From Benincasa hispida (lineage: Eukaryota > Streptophyta > Magnoliopsida > Cucurbitales > Cucurbitaceae), in NCBI RefSeq assembly GCF_009727055.1, contig NC_052353.1, forward strand, positions 61,536,333-61,600,332: a stretch of 64,000 bases of DNA. The letters run 5' to 3'. Positions 12,518-22,951 of the stretch are shown here, piece after piece. Every line of letters begins with the position of its first letter. The stretch's first letter is position 1. The translations under genes and the position numbers were made by a program. Under the pieces are notes generated by a model. It searched no databases, had not been told where the DNA came from, and saw nothing but the letters and a program-made list of their open reading frames with translations.

Positions 12518-14790
12518 TTAGCCCATAAATGGACCTATCAAGCTTGCAAACTCTTTGCTCTTGATCTGGAATTATAAACCCTTATAGTTGAGTCTATAGA
12601 TGGTCTCCTTAAGATTACCATTAAGAAAGGCAGTCCTGACGTCCATTTGCCATATTTCATAATAATAAAATGTGGCTGTAGACAGAAGAATCTTGATAGA
12701 CTTGAGCATGACAATAGGTGAGAAAGTTTTCTCATAGTCAACTTCCTCAACCTAGGTATAACCCTTTGCCACGAGTCTAGGCTTAAGGTTTGCACCTTTC
12801 CATTTACACCCCTCTTTCACTTATAGATCCACTTACACCCAATAGGTCTTACCCCATTAGGTGGATCAACAAGCTTCCAGACGTTATTGAAGTACGTAGA
12901 CTTCATTTCTTGGTTCATGGTCTTAACTCATTCATCTTTGTTAACATCCTCTATTACTTTATTAAAAGACAACGGATCATCGACCCCATCATTCGTAATG
13001 ACATTTTGGGCTTCAGTCAAACCCATGTATCGATCCCGTGGGTTCATAACCCTCCCACTAAGTCGAGGAAGTCTTAACTCTTGAGCTGGTTGACTAGATG
13101 TTCCAACCTCGACAACTCTTGTTGATCTGTCGGGCTGTTCAACAACTCTTATTGAACCCTCGACAGTCGCAGTCTCACTGGAGATCCCACGTAAAACGAG
13201 CTTATTCCGTGGCTTATGATCCCTTATGTGGTCTTCTTCCAAGAAGATAGCATTTGTGGAAACAAACACTTTGTTCTCACTTGGATCATAGAAGTATCCA
13301 CCTCTCGTTTCCTTGGGGTAGCCTACAAAGAGGCAAACATTCGAACACGGTTCCAACTTCTTTAGGTTAGTCGCTAGCACATGTGGCGGAGAGCCCCAAA
13401 TCCTGAAGTGGCGTAAACTACCTTTACGACCTCTCCATAACTCAAAAGGTGTTTCAGAAACACTTTTTGAGGGAACGTTGTTCAGGATATAACATGCAGT
13501 CTGCACTGCATAATCCCAAAATGAGTATGGAATATGTGCATAACTCATCATATACCGAACCATATCCAACAAGGTTCTGTTTCTCCTTTCTGATACACCA
13601 TTCAGTTGGGGTGTACCAGAGGCCGAGAGTTGAGACGTAATCCCATGTTCTATCATATAGTTCTGGAATTGGAGGTCCATGTACTCTCCACCACGATCAG
13701 ATCGTAGTACTTTTATCTTCCTACCTAACAAGTTTTCAACTTCAGCCTTATACTCCTTGAACTTGTCAAGAGCTTCAAATTTATGTTGCATTAGGAAGAG
13801 ATACCCAAACTTTGAATAATAATCTACGAAAGAGATGAAATATTCATATCCACCTCAAGCTCTAACATTCATTGGACCACAGAGGTCTAAACGTACAAGC
13901 TCCAAGGCTTCCTTGGATCTGTAACCTTTTCCAGTAAAAGGTCGTTTGGTCATTTTGCCTTCGAGGCATGATTCACATATCGGCAAGGAGTTTTCTTCTA
14001 AACTATTTAGCAGTTCACTTTTCACCAACTTCTCAATCCTATTGAGGTTGATGGACCTAACCTTAGATGCCAAAGATGGGCGTTGTCCTTAGGAGAAACT
14101 TTTGGTCTTTTGATTGTTGTTGTCGTACTAAACATTTCAGTGTTAAACAAGACTTTTATGACTAACGATCTTAGTACATATAAGTTATTTTCCATTGAAC
14201 CATAACCAATCTCCATTCCATTCTTGAAAATAAACACATTATTCTCAAAAAATGAGACGGTGTAGCCTTGTTCAATGAGACAAGAAACCGAGATTAAGTT
14301 CCTCTTAATATGAGGAACTACAAAAACATTATCCAGTAACATATAACGTTTATTGTCAACAAATAACTTTGGTCTGCCTACAGCAACAGCTGAAACAACC
14401 TCATCAGTATCGACTTGAAGAGTCATCTCTCTCTGTGGCAACGTTTGCTAGGAACTAAATCCTTGGTAAGAGGAACTGACATGATTGTTAGCAACTGAAT
14501 CAAGTATCCAGGTAGAATCATCATTCTCTACTAGACACGTCTCCAAGACCAATAAATCATATTTACTGTCTTGTCTCCTCTTTTTAGAGAGTAGTGGGAT
14601 CAAGGTCATTTGCCACGAAATTCGTTTCACACGATTCTTTCCACTCTAAGTAATCGATCATATTAAAAACTTTAGACGGAAATACTAACAAGTTGCTGAA
14701 AAGAAAAACACATTGACCTATGTTAGGTTTTAAGCAAATACCCGTTGTAAAACAAAATAACATCCGATAAGATTTTAGCAAAACTAATAT
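12518..14790 (-). pseudogene. Copia pol remnant: protease, integrase, start of RT
   Basis: Reading leftwards on the minus strand: a protease-like WILDSVANNHV near 14510 (the DSG active site is DSV); a GAG-pre-integrase segment with HLWHLRLG near 14050; the integrase zinc-finger CESCLEGK near 13960; integrase core DLCGPM, LRSDRGGEY and NGVSERRNRTLLD in a 287-codon frame (12928-13791); then the RT N-terminus, including an IYGLK-type block at about 12520. At least three frameshifts separate the pieces and no full gag is seen, so the element is dead and 5'-truncated. Confidence 0.85.
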
Positions 14791-15900
14791 GAACCCTGTG
14801 TGACACCTAGTTTCGCAATGGCGCTTTAAAGGTTTAGGACAATAGTCACCGAAGGGAGGTCAGTTGTCCCTCTTTTGAATTGAGAAGTTCTCAACCAGTC
14901 ATTAATACCATAACAACTCTTACTCTTATAACAATTAGCCATCATTGACTTAGCCAAGAGATCATTAACTTGCTTAACAATCTCCCGTAAGTGTGACCCA
15001 CCATTTTAAGCCCTAGAGGTTCACCCCAAAAAGCTAATTCGAAGGGAAAAAATCCGATTGGGGCAAAATCTAAAGTGACACTATCCATTTATGGAGTTCA
15101 CTTTGATCTTTACCAACTGCACAAAACCCATCCGAAGGGGGACGCTCAAAGGCGACACGAGGGAGTATAGAATGATCTCACTGTGTGAACTAATGACAGA
15201 GACCATAGGACGTGTTGACACACACCCTTCACCCATTTATTATAAACACTCTTTTCGTTCACCTTGATATTAACTCCTGCAAACACCATTCAAAGGGGGA
15301 TGCTCCCAACGCACCACGAGGCCAAGCATGAATCTCACAGTGTGAACATACAGGGAGAAACGTGAGTGGAATCATAGACATATCAGATACATCTCCTCCT
15401 CCCACTGAGTATTTTATAACCTAGGGTTTAGCTTACTTAGAAAAAACACGACTAAGGATTTTAACTAAGTGACTTTTAAGTTTACCCAAGAGTAATTTTT
15501 TATCTTGGATAGTGAAACAACTTTTGATCATCATCCATTAAACTCTTTAATGGAGTCTTTGACCAAAACGTCGCATGCTTGTTGAAAATCTATCTAATTC
15601 ATCTTTTCAGGTAGGTTCCCAGGTAGGGTGTTATGTTTCCGTCAACTTAAGAACCTCAGCCTAGCCAGAACCCGCCTTAGACAAAAGGTCCTTTATAGAT
15701 AGATTTACAACAAATTTAATCTTTTATGCCAACCAATTTAATCCTATTAAACTGATTTTAAAAGATTATTCTAGGTTACTAAAATCTTTAGAACCATTTG
15801 AACTTAGGTCTATCTCAATTTAATTTTAAAACCCTTTTAAAAAACTTGAGTTCACCCTAAGTCCGCATGCAACTTTTTCTTATTGATTTTAGGTTTAATT
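14791..15900. repeat. Unclassified repeat with ~165-bp internal duplication
   Basis: No coding sequence recognised. Two related segments, about 15112-15190 and 15276-15350, share GAAGGGGGACGCTC/AAAGGGGGATGCTC, CACGAGG and ATCTCACWGTGTGAAC blocks at a spacing of about 165 bp. A weaker relative starts near 15038. It may be leader or LTR sequence of the adjacent decayed element, but no LTR landmark is visible. Confidence 0.5.
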
Positions 15901-15903
15901 TCC

Positions 15904-16230
15904 TTTATAACACTTATAAACAGAAATCAACCACCACAATGCGAAGCTAATACATGCAAGGCATTCATAACGATTATAAACAACCTAAGTGTCATGATCA
16001 ATGCATTGTCCATTCATTGCTACTTCTTTTATATAACACTTATACAAAACAGCAATGAAACAAGCAAAACATGCTTCCATTCACCCTTAGACTATAACAT
16101 TTATAATAAAAGGATGATGCATGATAATATTATGCAAAATATAACTTTTATATTTCATGATGCATGCACATGCTTTCAAGTAATTTCTTCATGCTCGATT
16201 ATAACATTTATAATACATGATGCATGAATA
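15904..16230. repeat. Degenerate ~60-bp periodic repeat
   Basis: Six near-copies of a TATAACAYTTATAA-like word start at about 15904, 15966, 16030, 16091, 16137 and 16197, spaced 46-64 bases. The last three units also share ATGATGCATG. No reading frame with family resemblance crosses it. Confidence 0.5.
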
Positions 16231-16499
16231 ATTGCACAACCTAAGGTGAGTTTTGAACTATATGTTAAACGCTTTGGCATATAAACACCATACATCACAT
16301 GTATAATAAACCAATGTTGATGAACCGGGTAAAATTGCCTTAAAATCACAAAAGGAAAGCTAACTATTACAAAGACAAGGAGTCGCCGGTTCAAACAGGC
16401 GAACCGGGTCTTGAACCGCCCAGTTTGTTTTATTGTCTCCCTGCGATTGTCTACGCGATAAAACAAACGCATTGCTCTATCACTTACCAGCGCTCCCAA

Positions 16500-16920
16500 A
16501 GCTAAATGATCGTTTAGAAAAATCTAAATGATCGTTTAGCTATTACTACACAACCGCATACCTTTTACAAAGCGATGAAGCCTGAAATACATGATCGCTT
16601 AGCGCGCTTCGCACAACGCCCGCCTTCCACGATCGTCTAAACGACTTTGATGTCATTGACCACCATCGCCTAAGTGATCGCTTAGTTAGTGCCTCCGTAT
16701 TGCATACGCGTGATCATGTAGGTAGTAACTAAGCAATGAAGCTTGCTAACTACACGATCGTCTAGTGTGCGCCTTTACTAAACGACGAGTATCACATGCT
16801 CCCACTACGATCGTCTACCTCCAGCGTCTACGCGATCGAGCAACCGATTCACTCCATCGCTTAGCATTAGCTAAACGATCATTTAAAAAAATCTAAACGA
16901 TCGCTTAGTTAAATCCCAAC
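16500..16920. repeat. Cluster of CGATCG-centred near-palindromes
   Basis: Over ten variants of CTAAACGATCGTTTAG or its half-sites lie within about 420 bp. Examples are CTAAATGATCGTTTAG twice near 16502 and 16526, GATCGTCTAAACGAC near 16632, CTAAGTGATCGCTTAG near 16671 and CTAAACGATCGCTTAG near 16892. Sparser versions occupy the same relative place in the LTR copies at 6390-6560, 8775-8860 and 20570-20690, so this is probably the matching part of a decayed LTR. Confidence 0.65.
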
Positions 16921-17020
16921 GATAATTTACCTGAGGCTACACCATACAACCAACAAGGTCTTCTTCTTCGTTGAGAATCACATCTACATGCTTCGAAACT
17001 TCATCACGAATGACTCGACT

Positions 17021-17338
17021 AGCTCGTAAAAGATTAAACCTTAGATTAGAAAATTGAGCGAATTTAAAGTGTTCAAACTTGGAATTAAGGTTAGGAGGCG
17101 CATGATAGGGATCCGAGTTGCACGAATGTATTTAAGACAAATAGATTGGGCCATGGGTGAGCCCACAAACAGCGGGACACGGCCAACGAAGAGTCTGGTT
17201 ATTTGATATGCAAACAAAAAATAGAGGAATAGTTGGGATCACGAATAAAGACCCGAGGATCTGGATGAGAACGACATGAACAGATCTTTCAGATTTGGAC
17301 GAGATTTGATCTAAACAGTGGTGAACGACGGAGATTTG
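17021..17338. repeat. Dispersed repeat, copy 1 of 2
   Basis: About 320 bp from AGCTCGTAAAAGATTAAACC to GGTGAACGACGGAGATTT, nearly identical to 22022-22338 in the same orientation with scattered substitutions. The flanks of the two copies differ, so this is a transposed or recombined segment. Probably retroelement leader DNA: the second copy lies next to a PBS-like site. Confidence 0.7.
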
Positions 17339-17384
17339 ATTTTATCGAAATTAAACGAAATTGGAGAATCGATTAATGTTTAAA

Positions 17385-17893
17385 ATATGATTTTAATATT
17401 AATTGTATAAATTAATTTCATTATAGTGGAATTAGTTTTTATTAATTTAATATTAGATATTTAATTAACAACATTAATTAAAAGTTTTAATTAATTAGTT
17501 TTATTTAAAATTAATTAATTGAATTAATTTTATAAAACTAAATAAATTGATTTATTTAAAAATTGATTTTAAAACTAAATTTGAAAAAAAAACCAAATTT
17601 GAAAATTCAAAGTGGAGATTTCCAAAAGTTAAATATGATTTTAATATTAATTGTATAAAATTAATTTTATTGTAGTGGAATTGATTTTTATTAATTTTAT
17701 ATTAGATATTAAATTAACAAAATTAATTAAAAGGTTTAATTAATTAGTTTTATTTAAAATTAATTAATTGAATCAATCTTATAAAACTAAATAAATTGGT
17801 TTATTTAAAAATTGGTTTTAGAAATCAATTTTTGAAAAACTAAATTTGAAAACAAAACCATATTTGAAATTTCAAAGTGGAGATTTCCAAAAG
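17385..17893. repeat. Tandem duplication of a ~250-bp A+T-rich unit
   Basis: Two consecutive copies (about 17385-17632 and 17633-17893) both run from AATATGATTTTAATATTAATTG through TTAATTAATTGAAT to AAAGTGGAGATTTCCAAAAG. They resemble the A+T-rich section of LTR copy D (11802-12010), so this is LTR-family sequence duplicated in place. Confidence 0.7.
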
Positions 17894-18400
17894 TTGGAAA
17901 TTTCAAAGTTGAAAATCTCCACTATGGTGCAAAGCACCTTATTTGTCCAATTCCATTTTTTCCATGAAGTAGGAGTTGGCCTTCATGCGAGCTATGAATT
18001 TGCATGATGAAAATTTTATAAATTAAAATGTTGGACTGAATAATGAGATTAAGCTTTCAAGAACTCCTTCAAGAAATCTGCATAAATCAAAACCCTCAAA
18101 ACTCTATTCATATCTTCAAAAAAATCCAGCTTAATTTATTATTTCCACCACACAATCCTTGCAAGAGAATAGTAGAAAAGATTTTCGTGGTGGTCTACTT
18201 GTAGATTGAAGCACTTTTACGTAGAACTCAGCTAGTGTTGAAAATGATTCATTAAAGGTATTGTGTTCAGCAAACTCTCTTATATAATAGTTACTTTGAA
18301 GTATGTTTTAAACTTAAATTAAGTATAGTTAGAGTGTTTATTGATTCTAGTTTTCTCCGCTGCATGTTAATATACTCTATCACCCTTAACTTTAATTTAA
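17894..18400 (+). mobile_element. LTR-family 3' portion (decayed)
   Basis: It follows the A+T-rich unit as the equivalent sequence does in copy D. It contains a TTCTCCGCTGCA block near 18355, comparable to the TTTCCGCTGC block near 20910 in the LTR at 19000-21113. No coding sequence is seen. Boundaries are estimates. Confidence 0.4.
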
Positions 18401-18878
18401 AAATAAATCACATAAATAATCGAATAAAATATTCAAAGAATTTAAAAAGTTTAATTTCTAAGCTAAAACTTGAAAAAATAAGAAAGATGTATGCGAAAGC
18501 GTTATCAAGTCCCAAAGCTCGGTCACAAATTTTTTTTTTTCATTCGTCATTTTGTTCTTTCCTTTACCTGAAAAAAATAATATAGAGAAAAGGGTGAGTA
18601 TAAAAATACTCAGTAAGTGACTCACTATTGGACCCACTAGGTGTACATGTTAGCCTTCTTATTGAGACAATGGTGCGCATCCCGAACATAGGATAAACAT
18701 AGGCACAAGGGGTGAACCCGAAGGTACGCTTTCGTAGCAGTGATTTCAAAGAGTTACAATATCATAAACATAGGTGGTGATCCCATAAGAACGCTGAAAC
18801 ATACATATGGGATGTACACAATTTGACGGAAGTATTGTTGGTCACGATTAGTCTAACATGCAATTTACAACGTTCAAA
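18401..18878. other. No gene recognised
   Basis: A+T-rich DNA between LTR remnants, with a 12-base T run near 18530. Nothing supports a coding or RNA gene. Confidence 0.5.
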
Positions 18879-18999
18879 TGTTGGGAATATCCTAAAACTT
18901 ACAGTCCGTAATCATGGAAACATATTCTATTTATCAATAAAAGTATTGTTGAAACATTTATTCAATAAAAGTGTTATTGAAATTGCATTATGTTATAAA
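18879..18999 (+). mobile_element. Left part of an older LTR, interrupted (copy E)
   Basis: It begins TGTTGGGAATATCCTAAAACT. It is cut after about 120 bases by the LTR at 19000, and its ATAAA at 18995-18999 is the left target duplication. The older LTR resumes at 21114. Confidence 0.7.
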
Positions 19000-21113
19000 T
19001 GTTGGGGTTGATGCCCTAAAGTTTCGTATCCTGTAGTTTGTAAACAATATATACGAACACCTGTGATGTTAATATATGATATTTACTTCACATCTTTTAT
19101 TTTGTTTAGTTAATTATTTTATTTGCTTTACCACAAACCAATAAACATAAAATCCATGCTTATCTGTATGTGACTCAAGCATGTATATGGTGACATATAA
19201 GTGGATCATGTCTTGAGTGATAACCAAAATGGTCTGTAGTAAATGGATAAAGGAGGGAAACCTTATCCTGGTAATGCTACGGATGCGGCTCGCTTTGTGG
19301 AATGGTCACAAGTGTTGTGACTTGTCACAGATGATCTGATCCTGATCATTCGTGTTGGGGACATGCGAGCGGAGGCATCCTATACAAAGAGTTTGTATAA
19401 GACCTGACCATGAAGTATTAATGTCTCGTTATATAACACCGTTCATGATAGAGACTTCACTTCACTAGGATGACCATAAATAACATGACCTCAATCTTGA
19501 TTGAGTTAGGAATTCCTGCCATCGAGGGCGGTCCTTTGATTTGTATGGGTGTGAGTGACCAGGTCACCGATTCAAACCTACCATTTTGGGGATTCGTTTG
19601 ATTTGGGAGTTGGGAACTCAGCTACACAAGATGGAATTCACTCCTTCCCCGAGGCAGAAGCTGTCTCTTATACACATCTAGATGTGTATAAGAGACATCC
19701 CCGAGGCAGGGGTAAGTAGATAGATGGCTCCCTTAAGAGCTGATTCTGGGGCTTGAACAATGTGGCGCCACACACCTTCTCTTGGTCCGAGAGGTGTTCA
19801 CACATAGTTGGATTATGTTGTATTGTTCATTAGAGGAATCAGTGGTACTTAAGGAGTGAGATGTAACTACAGAGGCAAAACGGTAAATTGGCTCAACTGT
19901 ACTTACGAGCATCTGTGAAGGGTCATCGTACTCATGATTGGTTATATCTGATGGACACAGAAATATATATGTGGTAAGAAGAGTTCAACTGTTGGTCTTT
20001 AGTGGAATCACTGACAGTTAACGAATGGTGGTTCTCGTGGCTAAAGAGTTTAGTCAGTTATTTACGTACCGTTAGAGCTTCGAGCCATAGGTCCATTAGG
20101 TCACCTAGGTAGCTTGGATAAAGTCGAGAACCAATGTTTGGGTTAATTTGAAATGTTCAAATTGACAAGAGGAAGTTCAATTATATATGATATAATTGGA
20201 CCAGTTAATTATATATGATATAATTGGTTAAATGTATGAGATACATTATTTTGGAGGAAATTAGATATAAATATGATTTATATCAAGTAGAGGAGAAAAT
20301 GCTATATTAGATATAGGATATCAAACTATAGGATATAAATATAATATGATTATATTTATCAATTAATTAAATTAATTGATTAATTATTTGATAATTAACG
20401 AATTTATCCACGTTCGGACGTGGGAAGTGGGCTACGTAGGTTATGGTAACCGGCGGATTAAAAATGAAAATCGATTTCATTTTTCACAATCGTGCATTCG
20501 TATTATCGTCCGCGCCCAAAGAATTCGTGAAAGCGATTGTGAGGGTCTATACGATAGAAGCTCGTCCGTCTAAACGATCGTTTGCCTTACGTTTTCTCTA
20601 AATGATCGTATACGTTTTTACTAAATGATCGTTCAGCCTTTCATACACGATCGTGTAGCTCTACTATACGATAAACATTTCCGCTATACAATTGCAGAGT
20701 TTCATCTCCCACTTGTTTATCGTCTACACGACGCGTTCTCCTCCGTCCTCTACCAAACTCACCAAAGCCCACTCTTTGGATTTTTTATGTCGAGAATACC
20801 CGAGTTTCTCTTGTGGTGGTGTCATCCCCGCGGTAGTGTTTGTGTGCGTTCTGATCGTGCTGTTGCAGTCGACATACTCGCCGAGTGCTGGTAGATCTGT
20901 TGGAGTTTTTCCGCTGCTTAGGATTCGGATGTTCGAAAAGTTTCTTCATCTGGTATGAACCCTTTCCTTGTTAATTACTGTATTCTGAGCATGCCGATAA
21001 TTAGGTTTATATACATAACTGTATGTGTTGAATGTATATTGTTTGTGTTTCGATCACTGCAAAATCAGAGTGATCTGAACCCGCTCATGGAACTCTCGGT
21101 ATAAGATCCTTCA
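19000..21113 (+). mobile_element. Solo copia-type LTR, 2.1 kb, nested
   Basis: The best-preserved member of the family: it starts TGTTGGGG, ends GATCCTTCA, and is bracketed by the 5-bp direct repeat ATAAA (18995-18999 and 21114-21118). There is no internal domain, so it is a solo LTR left by LTR-LTR recombination. It contains the ACAAAGAGTTTGTATAAGACC landmark near 19395, TATATGATAT repeats near 20190 and the CGATCG motif zone near 20520-20720. A sequencing-adapter remnant lies at 19661-19697. A copia family is inferred because related LTR fragments adjoin copia RNase H at both 390 and 9446. Confidence 0.8.
19661..19697. other. Nextera mate-pair junction adapter left in assembly
   Basis: CTGTCTCTTATACACATCT (19661-19679) is the 19-base Tn5 mosaic end used in Nextera kits. 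It is followed directly by its reverse complement (19680-19697, final G missing), which is the circularisation junction of Nextera mate-pair libraries. The short genomic string CCCCGAGGCAG occurs on both sides. Plants do not carry this arrangement naturally, so this is an artefact. Confidence 0.95.
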
Positions 21114-22016
21114 ATAAAAATTCTATAAACGAATTCATGGCTATAGTATGAATACTGTAACTTTATGTAGAGACATAAAAGAGAATCAAGTTATAGTATA
21201 TAAGTCAAAAAGTTCTATAAATATATGGATGAGATTGGATACCTCGTCCTGGGCACACTATGGATGCGATCTACTTTGTATACTAATACAAACGACGTGA
21301 TCCCCAAATCGTTTGTGTGGAGACATTCGAATAGGGGTATCATATGCAAAAGAGTTTTGTATAAGACCGGACCACGAAATAGTCACTTTTTCTTTATAAT
21401 GACCGTTTACTGTTAAATTTGACTATTTCAATTCGATGACCTAAGATATCTCGATCTTAATCCTGAGCTAACTATGAACTCATGTTTATTCGGGATACCC
21501 TTTAATCTGCATAAGTGAGAGTAGTTCAACAGCACTGCTTAACAAGCCTCCCATTTTGGGGATAATATCAGATAGATAGCTGAGGACATAGTGCTGCAAG
21601 ATGGAATATACTCCTACCCATTTTAGGGTTAGTAGATAGGTTGTTCCTGTACTGATTCCTAGTCTTGAACAAAGGGGCACTGCCATCTCATGGCCGAGAG
21701 GGACATAATTTATTAGTTTGACTATAAACCAATTGTTCAATAGAGGATCAGTAGGAACTTAAGTAGTAAAATGTATTTACAGAGATAAAATGGTAATTTT
21801 GACCTAGCTGTAAATACAAACGACCTATGAAGAATCTACTTACTGATTATGGTTAAATCAATGGACAAAAATATATCTATAGTGAGGAGAGTGCAACCAT
21901 AGAACTATAGTGGCATGTCTCAGTGGTTAACAAATGTTGATTAATTTGGGTTAAATAGTTTAACCTAATAATCTCAAATCATTGGAGTTTATGATTTGTA
22001 GGTCCATAAGGCCCAT
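21114..22016 (+). mobile_element. Right part of the interrupted older LTR (copy E)
   Basis: Continues copy E after the nested LTR. It carries the family landmarks in a divergent subtype close to copy D (AGAGACATAAAAGAGAATCAAG near 21170, GTTTTGTATAAGACCGGACC near 21351, TTGTAGGTCCATAAGGCCC near 21997). It ends abruptly at the dispersed repeat at 22016-22338, missing the CGATCG zone and the CCTTCA end. Confidence 0.65.
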
Positions 22017-22021
22017 TTACT

Positions 22022-22338
22022 AGCTCGTAAAAGATTAAACCTTGGATTAAAAAATTGAGCGAATTTAAAGTATTCAAACTTGGAATTAGGGTTAGGAGGC
22101 GCATGATAGGGATCCAAGCTGCACGAATGTATTTAAGACAAAGAGATTGGGCCATGGATGAACCCACAAACAGCGGGACACGACCGACGAAGAGTCTGGT
22201 TATCTGATATGCAAACAAAAAATAGAGGAATAGATGGGATCACGAATAAAGACCCGAGGATCTGGATGAGAACAACGTGAACAGATCTTTCAGATTTGGA
22301 CGAGATTTGATATGAACAGTGGTGAACGAAGGAGATTT
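22022..22338. repeat. Dispersed repeat, copy 2 of 2
   Basis: Same segment as 17021-17338. Here it continues into 22339-22620, which on the minus strand lies directly downstream of a PBS-like site, suggesting leader sequence of a minus-strand LTR element. Confidence 0.65.
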
Positions 22339-22842
22339 ATGAGCTGGGTATTGATCTGTTCGACAGATGGACAGGATGGGTGAAAGAACGCACAAGTACC
22401 GCAATGAACCAATAAATTCAAATGATTGGAGTGGGTAGATCTAGCGAGAGGTAGTCGTGGACAGAGGCGATCGAATGACGATGGTTGGTGCACGGATCTG
22501 AGTGGGGACAAACTGTGACTGGAGAATACATATACTAAAAAAACCTAATGAACGACAGGTCTACAGAGAACGGATAAGGCTTTGGTGGTTAGGGTTCAAT
22601 GAGACAAAACCTAATTCTTTGATACCATATTAATTTTGTATATTATTGAATAAGCAAGAGTACATAATCAACCTTTTACAAGATGAATAAATAGACATCA
22701 AGAAACCACTAAAGAAAAATAATTAAATGGAAAATACTAAAAAAGAAAAACAATTGTGAAAAATAATACTTACTAATAAACCCTAATTTCATTTTAATAG
22801 TTATCTTGTCCCCTTCATTTTTACCAGTGTCACTCTAGCAAC
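22339..22842 (-). mobile_element. Possible minus-strand LTR-element 5' end (LTR + PBS)
   Basis: On the minus strand TGGTATCAAAGA near 22617-22629 resembles the plant tRNA-iMet primer-binding site TGGTATCAGAGC. It is preceded by a sequence typical of short copia LTR 3' ends (GTACTCTTGCTTATTCAATAATATAC). A candidate LTR start, TGTTGCTAGAG, lies at 22842, giving a short LTR of about 210 bp. No partner LTR or coding region was found, so the call is tentative. Confidence 0.45.
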
Positions 22843-22878
22843 ACAATTTAATATTTCACGTCAACTTTCTAACATTAT

Positions 22879-22951
22879 ATTTAATACAACATAATGATCT
22901 TATAAATCTAATTTATTTAATACAACATAATGATCTTATAAATCTAATTTT
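22879..22951. repeat. 36-bp unit duplicated in tandem
   Basis: TTAATACAACATAATGATCT and the following bases occur twice with a period of 36 bp. Confidence 0.85.

Noticed and set aside
16500..16920. Possible CRISPR-like array
   Set aside because: The repeats are short, degenerate, irregularly spaced and partly overlapping, there are no spacers of even length, and the context is a plant retroelement.
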